From NCBI GenBank assembly GCA_025351525.1, contig JANXVV010000603.1, forward strand, positions 1 to 9,762: a stretch of 9,762 bases of DNA, in the 5' to 3' direction. This DNA is from Humisphaera sp. (GTDB taxonomy: Bacteria; Planctomycetota; Phycisphaerae; Tepidisphaerales; Tepidisphaeraceae). Positions 1 to 5,928 of the stretch are shown here, in pieces. The position numbers and the translations under genes are program-made. Positions within the stretch are counted from its first letter, which is position 1. Every line of letters starts with the position of its first letter. Below the pieces are notes generated by a model, which made no database searches, was not told the DNA's origin, and saw only the letters and a program-made list of their open reading frames with translations.

Positions 1-18
1 TTTTCAGACGAATAGCAC

Positions 19-38
19 GGGCGAGACGCCCATGCCAC
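19..38. repeat. Dispersed GC-rich repeat, right arm of family A (partner arm outside window)
   Basis: Twenty bases here are identical to the right arm of the complete inverted repeat at 4544-4610 (core GGGCGAGACGCCCATGCCAC). The core contains the small palindrome GGGCG-aga-CGCCC. It lies just beyond the stop codon of the SMP-30-like gene, on that gene's downstream side. A left arm, if present, would lie before base 1. Related repeats in PVC genomes produce spurious ORFs reading GRDAHAT, which is known from experience of such genomes and was not searched here. Confidence 0.8.
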
Positions 39-47
39 GTCAAGCGT

Positions 48-995
48 TCAAGGAACAGATACCTTTTTTCCCTCCGTCCCCGTCTGCACAAACGACACGC
101 CGCTCACCCGCGTTTTCCGGCGATAGATCGTGTCGCCATTGGAGATGTACAGATAGTTCAGCGCCGTCCCGCCGAACGTGCAACTGACGAGCGGGGCGTT
201 CTTCGGCTTGGGGAGGATGCCGAGCAGCTCACCGGTGGGGGCGAAGATTTGCAGCCCCAAAGCCGTGGTGACATACGCCCGCCCGGCGGCGTCGATCGCC
301 ATGCCGTCGCCGCCGGCGACATCCGGTTTTTTCTCCGGGGCCATCATCGTCATCGCAGGTTTTTTGTCGGTCAGCGACCCATCGGGTTGGATGGTGAACG
401 TCCAGACATGGATGCCGCCGTAATCGCTGACAAGGAGCGTCTTCTGGTCGGGGGAAAGGCCGATGCCGTTGGGATTCTTGATGCTCCCCGAGTCGACGAT
501 CTTCAATTCCTTCGTCTTGATATCGACCATCGTCACCTGCCCTTTGCCGTTGCCGGTGAGATAGGCATGGCCATCGCGCGTGACAACAAGATCGTTGGTC
601 CCGATGTTCTCCGCGAGGACCGTTTCCGGGCCATTGGGCAGCACGAAGCTGACGAGCTTTTTATTGCCGACCGCAAACAGCGTTTTGTAATCGCCGCCCG
701 GCCGCGTGCCGCTGTGGGCGCCATTGAACAATTTAATTTTGTCCCCCTCCGGCCTGAGAACGTACGTCGCCAGATTCGCGGGGTCTTTGGGCTTCAAGTC
801 GGAGAAAAAGATGTTGCCGTTGGTGGCGTCGCAGGAAAGTCCATCGGCAAAGCCAAGCCCCTCGACGACCGGGTGCCAGTCTTCTCCGGGGATGAGAATG
901 GCGGCGAGTTTGTCGGGTTCCTCGGCGCGGATCAAATGAGTTGTGAAACAAATGAAGCCGATTAAAAGCGCGAGAGTGCATCTTGGGATTTTCAT
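48..995 (-). CDS. Exported SMP-30/gluconolactonase-like beta-propeller protein
   Basis: The 315-residue protein belongs to the SMP-30/gluconolactonase/LRE fold, six-bladed propellers that bind a divalent metal and often hydrolyse sugar lactones. The likely metal ligands are visible in the usual order: E45 in VVEGLGF, N134 in TNDLVV, N176 in NPNGIGLSP and D230 in GGDGMAID. The start was set at 995 rather than further upstream. AAGGAAA precedes that ATG at suitable spacing, and the protein then begins with a clean signal peptide (hydrophobic residues 7-19, cleavage near IRA-EEP). The upstream extension would translate part of the inverted repeat at 1042-1127. It is therefore probably periplasmic. 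It lies downstream of the ThuA-like gene on the same strand, but two long inverted repeats fill the 247-bp gap, so co-transcription is uncertain. The substrate cannot be read from sequence; a non-enzymatic propeller is the main alternative. Confidence 0.85.
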   Translation of the reverse strand: MKIPRCTLALLIGFICFTTHLIRAEEPDKLAAILIPGEDWHPVVEGLGFADGLSCDATNGNIFFSDLKPKDPANLATYVLRPEGDKIKLFNGAHSGTRPGGDYKTLFAVGNKKLVSFVLPNGPETVLAENIGTNDLVVTRDGHAYLTGNGKGQVTMVDIKTKELKIVDSGSIKNPNGIGLSPDQKTLLVSDYGGIHVWTFTIQPDGSLTDKKPAMTMMAPEKKPDVAGGDGMAIDAAGRAYVTTALGLQIFAPTGELLGILPKPKNAPLVSCTFGGTALNYLYISNGDTIYRRKTRVSGVSFVQTGTEGKKVSVP

Positions 996-1041
996 GTCAT
1001 TTTCCTTGACGTGTGGTGGTTTTGCAGGACCGAAATGGGGA

Positions 1042-1127
1042 GCCCATGAAGAAACACGAAGGGGAAACACGAAGAAGAGAATTCAGTCTTTCTTATTCGT
1101 GTTTCCCCTTCGTGTCCCTTCGTGGGC
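1042..1127. repeat. Long imperfect inverted repeat, family B
   Basis: The arms at 1042-1073 and 1096-1127 are inverted copies of 32 nt with four mismatches, of which 20 nt (1054-1073 with 1096-1115) are perfect. The core is CACGAAGGGGAAACACGAA, followed by a 22-nt loop. Unlike the other repeats in this window, each arm is not itself a palindrome; it contains CACGAA twice. It lies about 50 bases upstream of the SMP-30-like start codon, so a transcript from the ThuA-like gene would fold here. There is no U-run typical of an intrinsic terminator. Confidence 0.85.
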
Positions 1128-1157
1128 AAATCATTCCTCGTTCGCAGATTTGTAGAG

Positions 1158-1236
1158 TTTGTAGGGTCCGCAGTACTCTGCGGACCGTTCGGCGGTTATG
1201 GTAAATTGGACCGCAGAGTACTGCGGACCCTACAAA
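1158..1236. repeat. Paired-palindrome (REPIN-like) repeat, family C
   Basis: The arms at 1158-1186 and 1208-1236 are inverted copies of 29 nt with one mismatch. Each arm is also nearly palindromic by itself: GGTCCGCAG-tact-CTGCGGACC in the left arm and its counterpart in the right. The element starts six bases after the stop codon of the ThuA-like gene on the minus strand. It may therefore stabilise the 3' end of that transcript or stop transcription, although the T-run lies on the gene-proximal side of the hairpin and not after it. Confidence 0.9.
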
Positions 1237-1242
1237 AATCGA

Positions 1243-2112
1243 TTACTTCGCCGCTTTCATGTGAGCGTCATCCAGCTTGCCGACGGACCACAGCAGGCCG
1301 CGGGTGACCAGGTCCAGATACTTGGCGTCGGCGCAGGTTTCGTTGTTATGACCGAGGGTGGTCGCGAAAACCTTGGCTTTGTTGTTGTACAAATTGGTCC
1401 AGACGATCACCGTCTCATCGCTCGTTTCCTTGCCGACGGCGGTCTTGTCTTCCTTGCCGTCCTTTTTCGGATAGACCATGCGTGTCTGCTTGCCCTTGGC
1501 CAGGGCGTGGGCGGTGGGGAGCACGCTGCCGGCGATGTTGTTGTAGAGTTCTTCCTTGATCGTAGTCCAATCGCCGAGTCCCTTGGTGATGGCGTTTTCC
1601 GGGGCGAGATACGTGACGGCGATCGGAATTTGCGCGCCGTGACCGGTGGTTTGCAGGCCGGTGAATTCAAACCAGGGGGTGATGGTTTTCGGCCACCCTT
1701 CGCTGCGATAGCAGTGCATTCCGCAGTGCAGCACCACGCCGGGCAGGCCGGCTTTGTGCGGCTTGAGGATGTTGTCGATAACCGGCAGATCCTTCACGTC
1801 CGCCGTGCATTCATCGTGAACGATGACGTCGAAGCCATCGGCCCAGTTGGGGTTTTCGTAGATCGGATTGAGGTGCTTGGTGCCTTTGTCGGGATCGTAG
1901 GCGATGGTCCAGACGACGTTGGCGCGGGCGGAAATGCCCTGGGTGATGATGTCCTTTTGCTTTGCGTAGTCGTGACAGCACCCGCCGCAGATGAACAGGG
2001 CGCGGATCGGTTTGTCGTCCGCCGCGCGGGCAACTTGAGTTAGCCCGATAAACGAGGCGGCGACCAAGGCCAGCGCGGTCGTTGTGCGGGACCAGAAATT
2101 CAGTGGGATCAT
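1243..2112 (-). CDS. Exported ThuA-like domain protein
   Basis: The 289-residue protein has a Sec signal peptide (residues 1-30, cleavage after VARA) followed by a ThuA-like domain. This is a flavodoxin/class-I amidotransferase-like fold named after a trehalose-utilisation gene. Recognisable blocks are IRALFICGGCCHDY (36-49), a VIVHDEC segment (97-102), VVLHCGMHCYR (126-136), KEELYNN (186-192), and FATTLGHNNET (249-259) before the closing TRGLLWSVG helix. The start at 2112 was chosen because the signal peptide begins there; a longer ORF to 2211 only adds a region that looks non-coding and contains a dyad. Cysteines and histidines cluster in the loops that line the pocket in this fold. The enzymatic activity of such exported ThuA-like proteins is not settled. 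They often neighbour sugar-metabolism genes, which fits the SMP-30-like gene downstream. Confidence 0.88.
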   Translation of the reverse strand: MIPLNFWSRTTTALALVAASFIGLTQVARAADDKPIRALFICGGCCHDYAKQKDIITQGISARANVVWTIAYDPDKGTKHLNPIYENPNWADGFDVIVHDECTADVKDLPVIDNILKPHKAGLPGVVLHCGMHCYRSEGWPKTITPWFEFTGLQTTGHGAQIPIAVTYLAPENAITKGLGDWTTIKEELYNNIAGSVLPTAHALAKGKQTRMVYPKKDGKEDKTAVGKETSDETVIVWTNLYNNKAKVFATTLGHNNETCADAKYLDLVTRGLLWSVGKLDDAHMKAAK

Positions 2113-2198
2113 GGAGTTTCCATCTCCGGCGTGTGGCCGGTGTTTATGGGGTGAATCGGAAACGGTGGCGATCAAACGCGCCGCGACGGTACAATGCC

Positions 2199-2213
2199 GT
2201 ATGTCAGACATAC
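2199..2213. promoter_or_regulatory. 15-nt perfect dyad between divergent genes, possible operator
   Basis: GTATGTC-a-GACATAC is a perfect 7+1+7 inverted repeat. It lies between the divergently transcribed ThuA-like gene and the membrane zinc-ribbon gene, about 87 bases from the first and 167 from the second. It overlaps the -10 box of a weak candidate promoter for the ThuA-like gene, so a dimeric repressor binding here could control it. No regulator gene is present in the window; the function is inferred from shape and position only. Confidence 0.4.
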
Positions 2214-2240
2214 TACCTGAATGCGCGGGCGCTGCATCAA
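2210..2240 (-). promoter_or_regulatory. Weak candidate promoter for the ThuA-like gene
   Basis: On the minus strand TTGATG (2240-2235) is followed after 19 bases by TAGTAT (2215-2210). Both boxes are near the sigma-70 consensus, but the spacer is long. The site would leave a 5' leader of roughly 90 nt and overlaps the dyad at 2199-2213. It is only the best match by eye. Confidence 0.25.
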
Positions 2241-2251
2241 GGTCGCCGGCA

Positions 2252-2326
2252 TTTATATAGCCGCGGGCTTGCCCGGGTTCTTTCTCGCTGATCGGAAAAA
2301 TCCGGGCAAGCGCGGGGCTGTATGAA
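2252..2326. repeat. Paired-palindrome (REPIN-like) repeat, family D, diverged copy
   Basis: The arms at 2252-2277 and 2301-2326 are inverted copies of 26 nt, 21 of which match, with perfect stretches around CTTGCCCGG. Each arm contains a short GC-rich palindrome (CGGGC-tt-GCCCG on the left). It shares the TATATAGCC edge and the palindrome-pair architecture with the element at 5501-5596. It sits in the divergent intergenic region, 54 bases before the start codon of the zinc-ribbon gene. Confidence 0.7.
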
Positions 2327-2379
2327 TCGGACGAATGGCTCGCCGCGCGGTATCTAGTGAAAGATCGGGAAAATTAAAA

Positions 2380-3033
2380 ATGCGTTTCGCACAGGAGATC
2401 AAGACGTATCTGACCAAGGCGATGCACCAATTCAGTTGGGCCGATCTGCGCTGGTCGTACATCATCATCGGCGGGATGATCGTGGTCGGGGCATTTGTGA
2501 ACATGGTGATGCCGCACGGATGGACGATCTGGCCGCTCATACCGGTCATGGGCATGCTGGTGGTGGTGAATGAGTCGGCGGATCGGAACGGCCAGGGTGT
2601 GCCGCCGTTGCAGGTGTATGCGCTGGTGGCGGTGGGCGTGGGGGCATGGCTGATCGGCGTGATGATTCTGAGTCAGGTCAACGCTTTTGTCCTGCTGCTC
2701 GGCATCGGGGGATTGGGTGCTTACACCGCCCACGGTTACATGAAACATCGCGAGCGTCTGCGGCTGATCTTTGCTCGCCGAATGGACGGTCTCTGCATTC
2801 ATTGCGGCGAGCCGGCGGACGAGAACATGACCTTCTGCGAAAATTGCGGCGAGGAATCGGACCCCGAACGCACCAGCCAACAACGCACCTCCTCCATCGT
2901 GCAGCACGGGAAAAAAACCGACCGCGCCCGTTCGGTATTGACTCCCGATTCGCTCGGCAATGTGGCAGCGCGGAAGGAAAAGGCGCTGCTGGCGAGATCG
3001 CCAAGGCGACGAGGGAAGGGACCGAAACGGTAG
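2380..3033 (+). CDS. Membrane protein with four predicted helices and a cytosolic zinc ribbon
   Basis: I do not recognise a named family. The 217-residue protein has four hydrophobic segments (about 26-44, 48-64, 79-97 and 101-118). A basic stretch (MKHRERLRLIFARR) follows, then a zinc ribbon with two CxxC knuckles, CIHC (139-142) and CENC (153-156), ten residues apart. The tail is polar and highly basic (SPRRRGKGPKR). The positive residues after the last helix suggest that the ribbon and tail are cytoplasmic. The ATG at 2380 was preferred over an in-frame ATG at 2335, because the earlier one falls just beside the repeat at 2252-2326 and adds no conserved-looking sequence; the ribosome site (GGGA) is weak. 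It precedes atpC by 123 bases, but atpC has its own promoter. Zinc ribbons of this kind often mediate protein or nucleic-acid contacts; no function is assigned. Confidence 0.75.
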   Translation: MRFAQEIKTYLTKAMHQFSWADLRWSYIIIGGMIVVGAFVNMVMPHGWTIWPLIPVMGMLVVVNESADRNGQGVPPLQVYALVAVGVGAWLIGVMILSQVNAFVLLLGIGGLGAYTAHGYMKHRERLRLIFARRMDGLCIHCGEPADENMTFCENCGEESDPERTSQQRTSSIVQHGKKTDRARSVLTPDSLGNVAARKEKALLARSPRRRGKGPKR

Positions 3034-3098
3034 ACAGGAGGGGATGTGTGGCCGAATGCGGACCGGCACGTCGGGATCATCTGGAGCAATCGTCTTGT

Positions 3099-3127
3099 TT
3101 GAAATCATTGCCCTCTTGCCATACACT
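3099..3127 (+). promoter_or_regulatory. Sigma-70-type promoter of atpC
   Basis: TTGAAA (3099-3104) and TACACT (3122-3127) are separated by exactly 17 bases. The start codon of atpC follows 29 bases later with a good ribosome site. This is the best promoter match in the window and indicates that atpC can be transcribed as a single gene, independently of the zinc-ribbon gene upstream. Confidence 0.6.
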
Positions 3128-3156
3128 CGCAACCTTCACCGAGAGCAGAGGATCGT

Positions 3157-3552
3157 ATGGCTTTTCAATGCGTCGTCGTCACCCCTGAACGGCAGTTGCT
3201 GGATGAATCGATTACCCAGGCGATCGTGCCGGGTCACGATGGTCTGGTGGGCATTCTCACCGATCGGGCTCCGCTTCTGATGAAGATGGGCCTGGGGCCG
3301 ATGCGCCTCGATCACGCGAATGGAAGCAAGAGCTTCTATTTCGTGGAAGGCGGGGTGGCGCAGATGAAGGACAACAAGCTGACGATCCTCACCAACGAAG
3401 CCACTCCGGCGAGCGAGATCGACGCCGAGAGCGCGCGTGCCGAATTTGCCGAGGCACAGGCCCGCCGTGCGACTGATGAATCAACGGCAGCAGATCGCGA
3501 AAAGCAGATGGCCCGGGCACGGGCGAAGCAGGAAGTGGCGGGGAAGAAGTAG
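3157..3552 (+). CDS. atpC: ATP synthase F1 subunit epsilon
   Basis: The 131-residue protein is the epsilon subunit of the F1 part of ATP synthase, which sits on the central rotor stalk with gamma and can inhibit ATP hydrolysis. The N-terminal beta-sandwich (about 1-83) shows the family blocks VVVTPERQLLDE, IVPGHDGLVGILTDRAPLL and FVEGGVAQMKDNKLTIL. The C-terminal part (about 86-128) is the alanine- and charge-rich helical hairpin with EFAEAQAR. AGAGGA stands four bases before the ATG. Length is typical. The oddity is context: the beta-subunit gene atpD, which normally lies directly upstream of atpC, is absent; a membrane zinc-ribbon gene takes its place. The atpC gene therefore seems detached from the rest of the ATP synthase operon, or is a second copy. 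The convergent barrel gene ends 30 bases downstream, with no clear terminator in between. Confidence 0.93.
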   Translation: MAFQCVVVTPERQLLDESITQAIVPGHDGLVGILTDRAPLLMKMGLGPMRLDHANGSKSFYFVEGGVAQMKDNKLTILTNEATPASEIDAESARAEFAEAQARRATDESTAADREKQMARARAKQEVAGKK

Positions 3553-3582
3553 CGGCGGTCGGGATGACATGCCACCATTTAT

Positions 3583-4509
3583 TCAATACTTGAACTGGAT
3601 CCCGAATCCGCCCCAGATTTTCGTGTCCGCGTGGAGCACGCTGCGATTGATGCCGTCGGTGTAATTGAGGTAGCCGTTCAGGCTCACATCTCCGTATCGT
3701 CGTGAAAACTTGAACAGGTTGTTCAGTGAATAGGACGCGATCAAGCCGACGTCGTAGTGTTGGAGGCCGGTGCGTTTGGCATTGGTGAAGATGAAGACCT
3801 GGCGGATGCCGTTGATGTAGGCGATATCGCCGAAGAAGGTGAGGGTGAGTCCGGTGTCTTCGATCACGAAATCGTGCTTGATGCCGGCCTCGGCGTAGGT
3901 GCCGTTGTTGAGAGTGTAGTCATAGGCACCGTAAACATAGGGCGAGAATATCGGCCGTTCGGTGCGGAAGAGGATCGAATCATCGAAGGTCAGTTTTGCG
4001 AACGCCTCTGAAGTATTGAACTTTTCGCGCTCCGGATAGATGTAGCTGTTGACGCCCGCGTCGATGGTGAATGGCCGGAGGGTCCATTCAAATCCCGCAT
4101 AAGGTCGAATCTCCTGGAACCGCGACACCGGATCGGAATTGTAGACGTTCGTGAAAACCCCGATAAACGGGTGGGGTAGCTTTCCGGTGTTGAAATAGAC
4201 CGTCCCCTCGACCTGCAAATCCGTTTTGGAACTTCGTCCGGGGAATTTGGTGTGGTTGACCCCGCGATAGATGTAGTCGCTGAAATAGGTGAATTTCAGG
4301 TCCAGATTCACACCGCCCTGATTGATCCCCTGATCCTCGCGCGGGGCGGTGGGGGGCGCATACACGCTTTCATCGTCCGGCAAGAGCGACAGCTTGTAGA
4401 GGGGCGGTTCCGCCTGCGCTGCGCCTGCAATCATGGCGGCAAATGCCACAATTACCCACGCCGCCTGCCATGTCCATCGCGATCGTGTCATTCGCATACT
4501 GACTCCCAT
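3583..4509 (-). CDS. Outer-membrane beta-barrel protein (TorF-like putative porin)
   Basis: The 308-residue protein has a signal peptide (basic MRMTRSRW, hydrophobic 17-30, cleavage near AQA-EPP). A proline-rich linker and a barrel of alternating amphipathic strands follow, ending in an aromatic residue (GGFGIQFKY), the usual outer-membrane insertion signal. The first strand, KFTYFSDYIYRGV (72-84), resembles the opening of TorF-type putative porins. Strands are separated by short turns with many Tyr, Phe and Gly. The start is 4509 (AGGA seven bases upstream). An ATG at 4497, preceded by GGGAG, is almost as good and would remove four residues. The ORF extends to 4551 only because the inverted repeat at 4544-4610 supplies an ATG. 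The substrate is unknown. It shows that the organism has an outer membrane. Confidence 0.75.
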   Translation of the reverse strand: MGVSMRMTRSRWTWQAAWVIVAFAAMIAGAAQAEPPLYKLSLLPDDESVYAPPTAPREDQGINQGGVNLDLKFTYFSDYIYRGVNHTKFPGRSSKTDLQVEGTVYFNTGKLPHPFIGVFTNVYNSDPVSRFQEIRPYAGFEWTLRPFTIDAGVNSYIYPEREKFNTSEAFAKLTFDDSILFRTERPIFSPYVYGAYDYTLNNGTYAEAGIKHDFVIEDTGLTLTFFGDIAYINGIRQVFIFTNAKRTGLQHYDVGLIASYSLNNLFKFSRRYGDVSLNGYLNYTDGINRSVLHADTKIWGGFGIQFKY

Positions 4510-4543
4510 GCACCGTTCCTGCGGTGGGAGCCTGTGAAAAAGT

Positions 4544-4610
4544 GGTGGCATGGGCGTCTCGCCCGTGCTTCTGGGTCGAATAAATGCAAGGGCGAGACGC
4601 CCATGCCACC
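4544..4610. repeat. Paired-palindrome (REPIN-like) repeat, family A, complete copy
   Basis: The arms at 4544-4564 and 4590-4610 are perfect inverted copies of 21 nt (core GGCATGGGCGTCTCGCCC) around a 25-nt loop. The pairing continues a few bases into the loop after one mismatch. Each arm contains the palindrome GGGCG-tct-CGCCC. It lies between the Uma2-family gene and the barrel gene, both on the minus strand, and could act as a transcript-processing or attenuating hairpin. The right arm recurs at 19-38. Confidence 0.92.
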
Positions 4611-4676
4611 TAAAAACTCACAAGCTCTGAGGCGGCGACTTTAACGACCGGCATGGAAATCTCAAAGGCGATGGCC

Positions 4677-5411
4677 CTACAAAATCCGATCCGCGAGGTG
4701 CTGAACAAATGCCCGATGATCTTCCGATTCCGCGCCTTGCCGCAGAATATCCAGCACATCGGCAAGGTCGCCATTCACAAATGAACTTGCCTTCAGCCAC
4801 AATCCGGAAAATGCCTCGCTGCGAATGATTCCCGCGTCATCGGGCGCAAGACGTTCGTACACGCCTTCGCGCAGGATGAACCAGTCGATCTCCCCGTCGT
4901 AGACGCGATGCACCAGATATTCGCGCACGCCGTTGCGGCGGTAGGCTTCAAGCTTGGCACCCAAGTCATAACTCACGCTGCTGCCGGATGTCTCAGCGAC
5001 AAACTCCGGCGAGCCGATGATGTATCCCTTGTCGTCTTTTTTGATTCGACCGCCGTGAGAAGGCAGGATGAAAAGACTGGCATCCGGCTGCGGATCGTTA
5101 TCGAGGTCGAGTTGAATCGTGCTGTTGTCGGCGATCTCAGTACCGGGCGTCATGGCCCGATAGACGGCCAGCCAGCCCATCAGATGACCATGCGGAACTC
5201 CATGAAAGTCGGCGGAAACGGCTGCTGGGGGCATGTGGATAATTCCTTCAATCCGCTCGGCTTTGATATGTTCCGGCATGGCCTCATAGCGGAGTAGAAA
5301 TTCTTGTCGCGAGAGGCGGTCGCCGGGTTCAAGCGGGGGAGTCAGCTTCGGTGAAGGCTTCGGCGGGGCTTTGATGAGATTTGAAATTGCTGCACCCATG
5401 AGGGTTATCAT
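4677..5411 (-). CDS. Uma2-family putative endonuclease-fold protein (DUF820)
   Basis: The 244-residue protein belongs to the Uma2/DUF820 family, which has the PD-(D/E)XK nuclease fold and is greatly expanded in cyanobacteria, planctomycetes and Chloroflexi. Visible landmarks are AERIEG (51-56), QPDASLF (108-114) with the likely catalytic D110, EFVAETSGSS (137-145) with E140, and YDLGAKLEAYRRNGVREYLV (148-167) with the conserved K153 and Y157. The C-terminal part (REGVYERLAPDDAGIIRSE, FSGLWL) is also typical of larger members. The start is 5411; an ATG at 5399 is an alternative. Neither has a ribosome site, while the opposite strand has a strong one at 5421-5425. The biological role of the family is not established; nuclease activity is inferred from the fold. 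Confidence 0.88.
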   Translation of the reverse strand: MITLMGAAISNLIKAPPKPSPKLTPPLEPGDRLSRQEFLLRYEAMPEHIKAERIEGIIHMPPAAVSADFHGVPHGHLMGWLAVYRAMTPGTEIADNSTIQLDLDNDPQPDASLFILPSHGGRIKKDDKGYIIGSPEFVAETSGSSVSYDLGAKLEAYRRNGVREYLVHRVYDGEIDWFILREGVYERLAPDDAGIIRSEAFSGLWLKASSFVNGDLADVLDILRQGAESEDHRAFVQHLADRIL

Positions 5412-5417
5412 CGTATC

Positions 5418-5464
5418 AAAGGAGGATCGTTATGAAAAGTCACATCGCACTGACGCGGATTTGA
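5418..5464 (+). other. Strong ribosome site followed by a 10-codon ORF
   Basis: AAAGGAGG (5418-5425) is a near-perfect Shine-Dalgarno sequence six bases before an ATG at 5432. The ORF reads MKSHIALTRI and stops at 5464. It is divergent from the Uma2-family gene and starts 21 bases beyond that gene's start. It could be a leader peptide, the stump of a gene destroyed by the neighbouring repeat, or chance. The frame beyond the stop shows no recognisable protein. Confidence 0.2.
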
Positions 5465-5500
5465 ACGCAGGGCATAATTCTGAAGACCCATCACAATCGC

Positions 5501-5596
5501 CCTATATAGCCCCCGGCAAGCCGGGGGAAGTTTTGCGTAGCTTGTGGACGTCATTGATGAGGGAAGTTTCCCCCGGCATGCCGGGTGCTATGTAGG
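5501..5596. repeat. Paired-palindrome (REPIN-like) repeat, family D
   Basis: The arms at 5501-5529 and 5568-5596 are inverted copies of 29 nt with three mismatches, with weaker pairing for five more bases inward. Each arm is a palindrome: CCCCCGGC-aa-GCCGGGGG on the left and CCCGGCATGCCGGG on the right. It lies between the divergent Uma2-family promoter region and the 3' end of the operon at 5679-8440, where it could act as a terminator-like or 3'-protecting structure for that operon. It is related to the element at 2252-2326. Confidence 0.88.
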
Positions 5597-5678
5597 ACGG
5601 GGTTGTGTTTCAACCATTAGACGATGTGATGGCATTTCGGAAAAGTCTGCGATGGAATGGATGCGCTCGGTCCACCGC

Positions 5679-5882
5679 TCATGCAATGGAGAATCGAATC
5701 CGCTTTATTTCGGGAAGTTTTCCAGGCTCCTGTTTAACGATCTCATGCGTTGCGCCCGGAGGCAGCTTTCCATTGCTGTCGCGTGTCGCGGCCTCACCGC
5801 GAGTGAGGACATCCCGCGTGAACTTCTCATCACTCGGTGACTTTTTCGATTCGGTCGGCACGATCGGTTTTTTTTTCGGCAT
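5679..5882 (-). CDS. Small basic protein of unknown function, third gene of the SGNH-metallopeptidase operon
   Basis: The 67-residue protein is not one I can name. It begins with the lysine-rich MPKKKPIVPTESKKSPSDEK, then a more ordered-looking part, FTRDVLTRGEAATRDSNG, a turn LPPGATHEIV, and ends with PEIKRIRFSIA. It has no signal peptide, membrane segment or cysteine. The ATG at 5882 follows AAGAAG at suitable spacing; a GTG two codons earlier is an alternative start. Codon choice resembles its neighbours. It starts 46 bases after the metallopeptidase gene on the same strand, so it is probably in the same transcript. The shared lysine-rich start suggests a common fate with the two upstream proteins, perhaps as a partner or inhibitor of the enzymes; that is inference. 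Confidence 0.6.
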   Translation of the reverse strand: MPKKKPIVPTESKKSPSDEKFTRDVLTRGEAATRDSNGKLPPGATHEIVKQEPGKLPEIKRIRFSIA

Positions 5883-5928
5883 AATCACTTCTTTGAAGGT
5901 CTAACAAATGCTAGGGAGTGTTATCGAC

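Noticed and set aside
249..965. Plus-strand ORF of 238 codons
   Set aside because: It is antisense to the SMP-30-like gene, which has clear ligand motifs and a signal peptide; the antisense protein has none.
1042..1236. CRISPR-like array from closely spaced repeats
   Set aside because: The repeats are two different inverted pairs, not regularly spaced direct repeats, and no cas gene is present.
1198..2043. Long plus-strand ORF of 281 codons
   Set aside because: It is antisense to the ThuA-like gene, shows no family features, and has the V/G/D-rich composition typical of the reverse frame of a GC-rich gene.
2374..3132. Minus-strand ORF of 252 codons opposite the zinc-ribbon gene
   Set aside because: The translation is rich in His, Arg and Pro with no recognisable domain, while the plus strand has membrane helices and a zinc ribbon.
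4370..4644. Short ORFs reading GRDAHAT and WHGRLARAS on the two strands
   Set aside because: They are translations of the family A inverted repeat at 4544-4610 plus the 5' end of the barrel gene, not genes.
5612..5625. Minus-strand ATCGTCTAATGGTT, resembling the D-arm of tRNA-Gln or tRNA-Glu
   Set aside because: No matching acceptor stem, anticodon arm or T-arm follows, so it is at most a tRNA fragment and probably chance.
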